Origin: Ctena decussata
Taxonomy: Eukaryota > Mollusca > Bivalvia > Lucinida > Lucinidae
Reading direction: 5' to 3'
Length of the DNA stretch: 64,000 bases
Assembly (NCBI GenBank): GCA_963989385.1
Contig: OZ022501.1
Coordinates: 88,520,979 to 88,584,978 of the forward strand
In this document: positions 55,791 through 64,000 of the stretch, in pieces
Numbering within the stretch: position 1 is the stretch's first letter
Layout: each line of letters opens with the position of its first letter
The notes under the pieces: generated by a model
Told to the model about the DNA's origin: nothing
The model's database searches: none
Seen by the model: the letters and a program-made list of their open reading frames with translations, nothing else
Position numbers and translations under genes: made by a program

Positions 55791-56339
55791 GAACATACTT
55801 GTTTTCTAAATCACTAAAGTCTATCATTATGTTATACCTATCTGAAATTGCGATTATAACGTTTACGTTGACATATACATAGGATGTTGAATTATAGTCG
55901 CTAGATAACTTTTAATCTCAGTAACAGATTCCTGACTGTCAGAGACATTGAATTCTTGCTTAACAAGCAATTACAGATACAGGCGTTCATTTTGATGCTC
56001 CTTTATTACAGATTCCGTCAGAACCAGACGCCAGTGTCACAGTTGAAATAAATATTATGTTAACATTTTTATTTGTTTTACTGCTTATACGATCAAATTT
56101 GTACATTTCCTGTTGAGTCATTTTTTTTAATTTTGCCGTTTTCTGAAAATTGAACTTATTCTTTCAATTTTAACCATGTTTAGCGTTTCAATCATACCAG
56201 TGCCATAATTATTTTACCAGAATTGAAAGGAAAGAATAACTGACCAGTTTCAAAGCACAAAATAGCGGCGCAAGGCTCCGATTTTTAAAGTGTTGGATTT
56301 CGAAATCAATGACAAGCTTTCAACCGCCAATTATCTTTT

Positions 56340-56790
56340 TTGTTGAGTATATATTCAATCAATCGTAAAACGTTAATCATGGCGCGATATAGCTCACTGT
56401 TTTCAGTAGTTCTTCCGATGATGTATTTATGGACCATTAATGATTGATTCTATCCCTCTTAGTTACTAAGAAACTGAGCTAAACGCAATAAGTGAACATT
56501 TTAACTATGTTCAATCAACCGTGAAATCTAAGTCATGACCCAATATGCATCATTGTTTTCAAAAAATCTTTCCTATGGAACAAGTTTCAAGACTCTTGCC
56601 CTTTTGGTTACTTCGAAACTGAGAAAAACGCGAAAAGTTAATATTTTTCTATGTTCAGTCAACCGGAAATTGGAGGTCATGGCCCAATATGCATCACTGC
56701 TCTCAGGAGAACTTCCCAGATGCGTCTACAGAGCAAGTTTGAAGTATTTAGCCCTTGTAGCGTCTCTAACAGGGCTATCGGTATCACAAA
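56340..56790 (+). repeat. Three diverged ~150-bp tandem units
   Basis: Units at about 56348, 56507 and 56655 share TATGTTCAATCAACCGTGAA and CATGGCCCAATATGCATCAC-type blocks. Open frame 56535-56795 is a by-product. Confidence 0.6.
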
Positions 56791-57860
56791 CTTAGAAAAG
56801 CTTTTAAAAATTCTTTAACAGACACTATGAAGTGATTTCTAAATTTAAGGTCGGATTTAAAAGTCTTTTGCAACAGGGCCTATCGGTACCAGAATTGTAT
56901 GGTGATTTAGTTTATAAATTCAAAAAAAAATGTAGGTAGCTCTGATTTTTCTGATCAGTTCAGAAACATTGTCGTCCGTTACAATCGTATTGGATAACAT
57001 AAATGTAATGCTATATTCTGCATGTTTTGTGGTTCACCCAATCATGGTTAATAACTTTGCTTCCCTCTTTAATCGCACGCCGGTTGGTCAAGTATCGGAC
57101 TCAATGATGGGCCCGACATAAAGCTATTTAATTTAGTTAGTTGGGACCGGAGTTTGCCTTGTCTGTTGCTAGGTTATTCGGGGACTAACTGATGGTTTTC
57201 TTCTGCTGCGGTATTTCAGTGATGTTGTTTGATTTCCCAGGGGTCTCCTCGTGTTACAATACGGTATTTCCGTCGAGACCTCATCTCTCATTTCATCATC
57301 ATCATATCTTTTCTATCAAACTTTTGGGGTTTTAGCGACACTGAGGAAGTTAAATACAGAAACGCGCGTCTGTCGCACTAAATTAGTTATGAATACGTTT
57401 ATTTTATCATATGTCTCATAAGTGATTTGTTTGTTTCCGATGATGATTCATTGATGGGTTAGGAAACCTTTATGCGGACCAAACATTGAACTAAATACTC
57501 GAACCACTGTAGAAGCAGAGGGCGAGGTTTGGTCCAGTAAAACATGTTTAAGCCCCCAGTAGTTTTTGCTGACCGTCTCAAGACTGTACTTCTGTTGTGT
57601 TTCCTTAATGTTACATTGTGCTGTGTCCGCTTGTCTATATTCTTTGGCAGTTTGGTCACCTGTTTTGCTATCCAATCTGCCTTTTGTTTTGTTTTGTTTT
57701 GGAAGTTAAACATAAAATAGATAAAAAAGATGTTGATGCTGTTTTAGTTAGGGTAGCTGAATGACCACCTGTTTCGGATAGGGACGCTCATTCGGTTTAC
57801 CTTGCGTGTCTTTCGTGAACTTGTGTCAATTTTTCCGTGTATGTGTGCTAGAATTTAGGA
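56790..57860 (+). pseudogene. Retroelement RT C-terminus plus downstream region, copy a
   Basis: 56800-57115 encodes, with shifts, HYEVISKFKVGFKSLLQQGL, SVPELYGDLVYKFKKK, RYNRIG-like and CTP-like blocks, ending near RTQ*WA, the same C-terminal end as copy b (23864-24127). The downstream region (TTGGGACCGGAGTTTGCC, TTCGGGGACTAACTGATGG, TTTAAGCCCCCAGTAG, AGCTGAATGACCACCTG) follows to about 57860. It contains an extra segment at about 57298-57430 with a hammerhead motif. Frameshifts and stops make it dead. Confidence 0.75.
57331..57382 (+). ncRNA. Hammerhead ribozyme, intact core
   Basis: Order on plus: outer stem I TTTA, inner stem I GCGACA, CTGAGGA (N7 is G), an 11-nt stem II region AGTTAAATACA (weak, two pairs), GAAA, stem III A-CG-CG-CG-U, C at the cleavage position (57370), inner stem I TGTCGC (perfect 6-bp match to GCGACA), bulge AC, outer stem I TAAA. 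Core positions all match the hammerhead consensus and the cleavage triplet is GUC. Weak stem II and three-pair stem III fit the minimal forms in Penelope-like elements. Cleavage would fall between 57370 and 57371. Confidence 0.78.
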
Positions 57861-58059
57861 ATGTTGTTCTTGCTCCAAAAGTAAGGGAGGTTTAAACATA
57901 TGAGAACTGTTATAAAAGACAAGCATACTACTTTAAAGTTTCGCACTTTCTGCACTATATTCTATAAGACTGCATTCGGAAATAAAGAAGTGGCCAGGAA
58001 AAAGTAACCACAAAGTAGATCGTTGTACTAAAATTCGCGGTATTTCCTATGACGTGAAA

Positions 58060-58620
58060 CACCACGTAATCACCCACCCTGACGTAACGATGGTGAACGA
58101 TAGCACCGACGTGGACAATAAAGCACAAATAACAGTAAATAACAACAACAGAAGTTTCGCCTTAGATCGCCCTTAGATAAATTATTAGAAGTGGTGGGGG
58201 ATGACAAGAAGCAGTGAAGAACCACAGCAGATGTATCGTACAACCTTGGACCGCTTAGGAATACGTTACAGCGGCTGGGATGATTATACTGCATTTACGG
58301 GATCCCATCTCTCGCCTTTCGATTATACAATGCTCCAAAATATTTAGTTCGCTGTTCTTTATCCATCAATGAATCATCACAGGAAAAAAATACGGATAAA
58401 AACTATGATGGATCAAAAATGTATAATCGAAAAAAAGCAAAAACATATTGCACTCACTTGGAATTCCTTGGCTGTCAAACAACACCACAGTAGCCAAAAA
58501 AACAATTGAATGTCCAAGAAACAAACAGCAAAAGCTTTAAGAAAATAAGGTAATTAGCTTTATGTTTGGGCCATCACTGAGTCTGATGACAGAGCCACCG
58601 ATGTGCAATTAAAGAAAGTA
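58060..58620 (-). mobile_element. Retroelement downstream region, copy d
   Basis: Minus-strand blocks: CATCGGTGGCTCTGTCATCAG, CTCAGTGATGGCCCAAACAT, GTGGTGTTGTTTGACAGCC, TGTGATGATTCATTGATGG. Same order as copies b and c. The coding end RASDS..A is still visible in the minus frame near 58590. Boundaries approximate. Confidence 0.6.
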
Positions 58621-58978
58621 GACACTTTTTTCACCATAGTCGGGTTAAAGGCCTAGATCCTATGCAGCTAGGCAAAAAGTTAAGCTACCTGTTTGAGTCT
58701 CTGAACTGGCGGAGCTTTTGAGTAGTTATTGTTCTACTACCAACCATCAGTCCCAAAACCAAAGGTCACTGGTCACTGTGATGATAAGACTGTCAATCAT
58801 TTCACTGATATTTATTATTCACAATGACCATAATTTTGCGTACGAAAAATTATATATTAAGCCTCAACTTACTTTACTGAAGGTCAGGAGATTGAGGGTG
58901 ATAGCATCTGGGACGTTTAGCATTTAAAATAATAAACAACGCTTTTAAATTTTAAGATATAAACGTATTTATACCAGG

Positions 58979-59030
58979 TTTAGTGCGACACCTCCGCGTT
59001 TCTGAATTTCACTTCTTCAGTGGCGCTAAA
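58979..59030 (-). ncRNA. Decayed hammerhead relative
   Basis: Minus-strand relative of 57331-57382: TTTAGCGCCA, CTGAAGA, AGTGAAATTCA, GAAA, CGCGGAGG, TGTCGC. CTGANGA and GAAA are kept, but the cleavage site CGTC is replaced by GAGG and inner stem I has one mismatch, so it should not cleave. A TACGTTTAT block follows both copies. Confidence 0.65.
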
Positions 59031-59139
59031 GCCACACATAGTGAATTCATATATAGATTTAGCTAAGTACATGGCTTAGTTTCGTTTCATTTAGAATGTT
59101 TAACTTAAACATGGCATTTTGATATATGTTGCGTATACG

Positions 59140-59230
59140 TAGTTAAACGTAGCAACACGTACTAAACGTGGTCTAAACGGACTAAAACGTAGCGAAACGT
59201 ATTAAGTACGTACAAAAACGTAGCAAGAAT
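59140..59230. repeat. AAACGTAGC-like short repeat cluster
   Basis: GTTAAACGTAGCAACACGTA, ACTAAAACGTAGCGAAACGT and CAAAAACGTAGCAAG: at least six variants of a 10-14-bp motif in 90 bp. Meaning unknown. Confidence 0.55.
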
Positions 59231-59454
59231 AACCTGGAGGTCCTCTAAGCCTCAGTCTGACTGTCACGTGTTTAGGACTAGGTTTTTTTCTACGTATTCA
59301 AAACGTACCAAAATGGGAATATGCGCATTTACATGTAGTGAATACGTGTTATATACTGATAAGTACAGCTATATATGTGTCCTAGCTACAACTGAATTGA
59401 CAATTCAACTTAATTGTTAAATGTTTTTCGTATAATTTGTAACCCTTCTGTTGG

Positions 59455-59605
59455 TCTAAATTGTTTTCTTCAATAAAGATAGCTGAGTTGCCACCTATTT
59501 GGGAAAGAGCTGCTGACTCGGCTTATCACTTGTAATTTATTGTTTGTCGGGATGTCTTTGTCAATCTTTCCCTCTTGATGTTGGGTATAGGGTTTGGGAT
59601 CCCAA
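59455..59605 (+). repeat. Retroelement downstream fragment
   Basis: Reverse complement of 29985-30170: GAGTTGCCACCTATTTGGGA, GAGCTGCTGACTCGGC, GGGTATAGGGTTTGGGATCC. Confidence 0.7.
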
Positions 59606-59829
59606 CATCTCTTAATCGTTATATTCTTTTCTGGGTGGGTAAATATTTTCCGGACAAGTGAATTTCCACTGTATCATTGTCCTTGAAATGCAAACTTTGG
59701 CAATTTCACAGATCTGCTTTGAAGCAAATAAAGCAAACATATTATTAACTGTATATGCAACAAGCAAATGCGGTTCACGTAGGCTGCGAAATTTCAATAT
59801 GCATATACGCAGATGCGTATTGACATTTT

Positions 59830-59925
59830 ATATATTCGAGGTTCCCCGTTCTACCTCTTACGGGGTTAACATTTTTCAATATCTTCGGTTTGCTAGACTG
59901 TCTGGGAAGAAAGTCGTGTAAGACC
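59830..59925 (+). pseudogene. Small RT fragment (VPRSTSYGV motif)
   Basis: Encodes FEVPRSTSYGVNIFQYLRFARL, matching the VPR..SYGVYISQLIRFAR block of the retroelement RT family whose C-terminus is at 23864-24127. Only about 25 residues are recognisable, and they run directly into the tandem array at 59930. Confidence 0.7.
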
Positions 59926-59929
59926 CACG

Positions 59930-61787
59930 AAATATTGTATTACCCTTTATGTGTATGTGCTAACACAATCAGGTATATACATGGAATATCTGGATCATGC
60001 GATACTGAAGCCTGGAAATATTATATGATTAAATTTAAGATTTTGCAAACTTCAACAGATATTCCGGCCCAGGACCATTTTACTGATGCAAAAACATCCG
60101 TAAAAATTGTATAGTTGAGAAATGAAGAAGTACCCACTGGGACTCGAAGCCACGCCGACTACGAAAACTCAGCCTAGCCATTCTGAGACATGAACTTAAC
60201 CGATTGCGCCACTACGCTATCCACAAAAAGGAGTTTCATGGAACAATGCTTAGCTTTATTTCACTGAATGACCCATCGGAAAGGGCTATTTTATTAAGTT
60301 GTGCTAACACAATCAGGTATTTACATGGAATATCTGGATCATGCGATACTGAAGATTGGAAATATTATATGATTAGATTCAAGATTTAGCAAACTTCAAC
60401 AGATATTCCGGCCCAGGACGACTTTACTGATGCAAGTACATCCGTAAAAATTGTATAGCTGAGAAATGAAGAAGTACCCACTGGGACCCGAACTCACGCC
60501 GACTACGACAAGTCCGCCTAGCCATTCAGAGACATGAGCTTAACCGATTGCGCCACTTCGCGCCCCCCCCCCCCCCCCCCCCAAATAAAAGGAGTTTCAT
60601 GGAACAATGTTAAGCTTTATTTCTCTGAATGACCCATCAGATAGGGCTATTTAATTAAGTTGTGCTAACACAATCAGATATATACATGGAATATCTGGAT
60701 CATGCGATACTGAAGCTTAGGAATATTATATGATAAAATTTAAGATTTTGCAAACTTCAAAGATATTCCGGCCCAAGACCATTTTACTGATGCAAGTACA
60801 TCCGAAAAAATTGTATAGTTGAGAAATGAAGAAGTACCCACTGGGACTCGAACCCGCACCGACTACGACAACTCCGCCTAGCCATTCAGAGACATGAGCT
60901 GAACCGATTGCGCCACTACGTTCCCCTAAAAAGGAATTTCATGGAACAATGTAAGGCTTTATTTCTCTGAATGACCCATCGGATAGGGCTATTTTATTAA
61001 GTTATGCTAACACAATTAGGTATATACATGGTATATTTGGATCATGCGATACTGAAGATTGGAAATATTATATGATTAAATTTAAGATTTAGCAAACTGC
61101 AACAGATATTCCGGCCCAGGACCATTTTACTGATGCAAGTACATCCGTAAAAAATTATATAACTGAGAAATAAAGAAGTACCCACTGGGACCCGAACTCA
61201 CGCCGACTACGACAAGTTCGCCTAGCCATTCAGAGACATGAGCTTAACCGATTGCGCCACTTCGCTCCCCGAAAAAAGGAGTTTCATAGAACAATGTAAG
61301 GCTTTATTTCTCTGAATGACCCATCAGATAGGGCTATTTTATTAAGTTGTGCTAAAACAATCAGGTATATACATGGAATATCTGGATCATGCGATACTGA
61401 AGCTTAGGAATATTATATGATAAAATTTAAGATTTTGCAAACTGCAGCAGATATTCCGGCCCAGGACCATTTTACTGATGCAAGTACATCCGAAAAAATT
61501 GTATAGTTGAGAAATGAAGAAGTACCCACTGGGACTCGAACCCACGCCGATTGCGACAACTCCGCCTAGCCATTCAGAGACATGAGCTTAACCGATTGCG
61601 CCTCAACGCCCCCCCCCCCCCCCCCAAAAAAAAAGGAGTTTCATGGAACAATGTAAGGCTTTATTTCTCTGAATGACCCATCGGATAGGGCTATTTTATT
61701 AAGTTGTGCTAACACAATCAGGTATATACATGGAATATCTGCATCATGCGATACTGAAGCTTAGGAATTATTATATGATTAAAGGCG
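59930..61787 (-). repeat. Tandem array of ~345-bp units with tRNA-like promoter boxes
   Basis: Five units, with GAAGTACCCACTGGGAC at about 60126, 60471, 60831, 61176 and 61518 (spacing 343-360). On the minus strand each unit contains a tRNA-like segment: A-box-like GTGGCGCAATCGGTTAAG, a long variable region and B box GGGTTCGAGTCCC. The rest of the unit is non-tRNA sequence (CCTGGGCCGGAATATCTG, GATCATGCGATACTGAAG on plus). Two units have long C tracts beside the tRNA-like 5' end (60563-60582 and 61611-61625). A related unit lies at 3285-3440 plus 4104-4440. It is either a SINE that became tandem or a tRNA-containing satellite. Confidence 0.82.
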
Positions 61788-62473
61788 GGATGCCTATAAG
61801 TCCTTTTTTCTGTCCAAGTTCAAAATGTTTTATTTTCAGCTGATGATTAGCCTATAGTATCCACTATACTGAATCAATAGTGGTTAAGCTCCGTAAGCGC
61901 TACTTTTAGAATAATGGGGTTATCAAAGTTGGTCTTGTAAATCAGGGGAGTCACATTATAAGCTTTATTTCTCCTTTACATTTAATGACATTCATAAATA
62001 CCTTCCTTTATAAGTTGAAGTAATGTCCTTGGTGACATCTTTTCTCAAATTCTATCTTTTAAAGTAAAATCTTATGTCTGCAGGATTTCTTTTAGAGACG
62101 CTGTTGATTTTCGATAATTTTGGTACTTTGAATTCAATATATTCTACCATATCTCTAGAACCAATTGGTGAATTCTTACCAAACTTACATGGGCTCACCG
62201 ATGGGAGAGTGCAAACTGTTGATTAAATTTTGGTGACCTTGACTTTTGTGTCAATGTCACAGTAAGATTAATAATGTCAATTTTAAGTCAAGTTTTGACC
62301 ATTGTCTACACATTAGGTCCTGAACTGATGTGAAATCATGACCAAAGTGGCCTAAAATAAACATTATGAAGAGTTAGAGCACTGGCTATGATCAAATGGC
62401 CATTAAATCATCTTCAAGGTCAAGGTCAAGGTCAGACTAGACTGAGTTTAATCAAAGATATCACCAGTATTGT
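61788..62473. other. Segment interrupting the tandem array
   Basis: Replaces about 95 bp of the expected unit: array sequence stops at TATGATTAAA (about 61785) and resumes at ATTGTATAGTTGAG (about 62469). It contains GGTGACCTTGACTTTTGTG and CAAGGTCAAGGTCAAGGTCA, resembling hairpin-family bodies, but no termini. No gene seen. Confidence 0.5.
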
Positions 62474-62545
62474 ATAGTTGAGAAATGAAGAAGTACCCAC
62501 TGGGACTCGAACCCGCGCCGACTACGACAACTCCGCCTAGCCAAT
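62469..62545 (-). repeat. Sixth, partial tRNA-like unit
   Basis: TGAGAAATGAAGAAGTACCC then ACTGGGACTCGAACCCGCGC and GACAACTCCGCCTAGCCA match the array units; the A-box half is lost where the sequence changes at about 62541. Confidence 0.75.
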
Positions 62546-62599
62546 TAACTGTGTCCATTTACGTTTGAGCAAATCCATTTGCTCAAACTGGCTCTATGA

Positions 62600-63190
62600 T
62601 TTTGGATAAGACGTTTGTTGGTTCAAAATTTGGATTAATATCTCTGCAGGAAATATACTGTACTTTAGTTAACTGATGAGTAATAATTAGAATTAGATCT
62701 AATCCATTTTGTCCAAAATTTGGATAAACCAAATAGCCTGGGATAAGAAAACACCCTGCCTGTGCCTTATACTGTATGAAAATACATGGCCGAAAATTTT
62801 ATCCAAAATTTGGATAAGCGACTGTGCAGGCAATACAATGCAGCGTATAAACAGACTGAAATACATTAAATTTTATTTTATCCAAAATTTGGATAAAACC
62901 AAACTAGCTGGGAGAAACAAACACCCTGTCTTGCCCCACACATTATGCAAACACACGGCCAAAATTTTTATCCAAAATTTGGATAAGCAGGAAATGCAGT
63001 ACAACGAATACGCAGAAATAATTTTATCCAAAATTTGGATAAAACCAAACTAGCTGGGAAAAGCAAAACCCCTGTCTTAAAATACGCTGTTCCAAAACAC
63101 AGTTGTAAGTTTTATCCAAAATTTGGATAAAACTTTTAGTTAAAATACGCAGTGAATGTCATCGAAGTTTTATCCATAATTCGGATAAAC
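62600..63190 (+). repeat. Cluster of oriented 19-bp palindromes, TTATCCAAAATTTGGATAA
   Basis: Exact copies at 62799, 62878, 62968, 63024 and 63112 (start positions). Variants at 62710 (GTCC in place of ATCC) and 63170 (CCATAATTCGG), and a half-degraded one at 62622. Arms TTATCCAAA and TTTGGATAA around one central A, which is always A on this strand, so the copies are also direct repeats. They sit two per unit in a tandem repeat of 146-170 bp (AAACCAAACTAGCTGGGA and CAAACACCCTGTCTTG). Each holds inverted GATAA sites. Non-coding; the frame 62709-63053 is a by-product. Confidence 0.9.
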
Positions 63191-64000
63191 CACATTATGG
63201 TTATTGCAAAAAATACCATGAACAAAACTATGTCGAAATTCCGACGAATAAAATGTATAAGAATCTTATTTGAAAAAAAATAACGTCTTTGTACACTTAA
63301 CTTATTCTAATTTTGTCATTTAATCAATTAGTATAACTGTCAGAAAACAACTGTTTCTAAGTGTTTCAGCAAAATATTTTTATCGAAAAGGTGTTTGATT
63401 TATTTAGTGTTATTATTTCATTTTTATTTATTTATTTTTATTAGTTTTTTGTTTGGTTCGATTTAGATGCTACGCGAAAAGTTGCTCGCAAAAACATGAC
63501 AACTTATGTTTCATCTTTATTATACTGAGTACATTGTAACTGATTAATGACGCAGTTAGATAATAAAGAATAAGTATGTATGCATAAGACATACATAAGA
63601 CATGCATCGGTAGTCAGGTTTTGTTTTCAGTGAACGGAAATGGGATTTAAATCGTAAACGTGCATATCAAATAAATTCTATTTTCATCATTCAAAGTATT
63701 TGTATTTAGATTTCTCTACAAAATGTTTTTTACTGAGTCCTTAGAATACGTTATAAATGCATGCCAAAGTCCATTACATATATTTTTTTAAGTTGAATCA
63801 CATTAAATTAGAATGCAGCACTTTTGATATGGTTTTTTTTTTTCTGTTTTTTTTTTCTTCTTCTTTCGTTGTGTTGTGTGATCTGAAATGACAAAACATA
63901 CGTGTTAATGACTGACAATATGTGTTTATGTTATTTATAAAGGACCTCTGACAGTAATAATGTTAATTTGCCTATAAAATTAGTCAAAATTAAATTTTTG
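63191..64000. other. AT-rich, no recognisable feature
   Basis: T-rich stretches at 63410-63450 and 63830-63860. No frame, repeat family or RNA gene supported. Confidence 0.45.

Noticed and set aside
57448..57713. Minus-strand frames of 75 and 84 codons
   Set aside because: They lie antisense to the retroelement downstream region and resemble no protein.
60830..60930. Functional tRNA gene cluster in the 345-bp array
   Set aside because: Promoter boxes are good, but the acceptor and anticodon stems do not pair convincingly, and long C tracts interrupt the 5' side in two units.
62600..63190. Repeated palindromes as a CRISPR array
   Set aside because: Repeats are only 19 bp, spacing is irregular (56-90 bp), the spacers are themselves repetitive and there is no cas gene; the context is animal DNA.

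Overview
This window looks like non-coding animal DNA made mostly of transposable elements. I recognise no host protein-coding gene, no functional tRNA or rRNA gene and no bacterial-type operon. The repeat families (elements that start TAGCTCACCTGAGCC and end in CTCTTGT, TIR elements with ends such as GTGAAAACCGGGCTT or TGAGCCGCGAC, Penelope-like and LINE reverse transcriptases, tRNA-headed SINEs) are ones I associate with bivalve mollusc genomes. The most likely source is a bivalve, but the species cannot be named from this sequence.

Layout. 1-2.6 kb: a decayed LINE, split by a hairpin-ended non-autonomous element that is itself split by a SINE. 2.9-6.8 kb: a hammerhead-like motif, tRNA-like repeat units, a retroelement downstream region, a dead Penelope-like element (RT plus GIY-YIG) and an opposite-strand RT fragment. 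6.8-11.2 kb: two large repeat-built non-coding elements. 11.2-12.8 kb: a Penelope-type GIY-YIG remnant carrying a SINE with a 12-bp target duplication. 13.1-14.6 kb: a complete hairpin-ended element. 15.3-18 kb: an RT remnant and a small TIR element holding a 5'-truncated LINE with an open reading frame. 18.3-25 kb: a hairpin-ended element broken by a 238-bp MITE and a 4.8-kb TIR unit; the latter contains a second LINE and a retroelement remnant with a hammerhead ribozyme. 25-32 kb: MITE, SINE, a large fold-back element and a widely spaced inverted repeat. 33.8-38.9 kb: more hairpin-ended elements broken by two elements with TTAA duplications. 39-42 kb: little that is recognisable. 42.6-45.7 and 47.6-51 kb: blocks of hairpin-ended elements with long internal tandem repeats. 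53.5-55.1 kb: another terminal-repeat element with an internal minisatellite. 55-60 kb: retroelement remnants, including a second hammerhead. 59.9-62.5 kb: a tandem array of ~345-bp units, each with a tRNA-like pol III box pair. 62.6-63.2 kb: a cluster of 19-bp palindromes.

The most notable points are: (i) two hammerhead ribozymes with intact catalytic cores, plus one plausible and two decayed relatives, in retroelement repeats; (ii) the clustered oriented palindromes at 62.6-63.2 kb; (iii) the tRNA-like tandem array; (iv) nested insertions whose target duplications give a relative chronology; and (v) recurrent non-coding elements built from terminal palindromes, internal tandem repeats and a GACG-type microsatellite. 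All calls come from reading the sequence by eye; family names are from memory and boundaries marked approximate are approximate.
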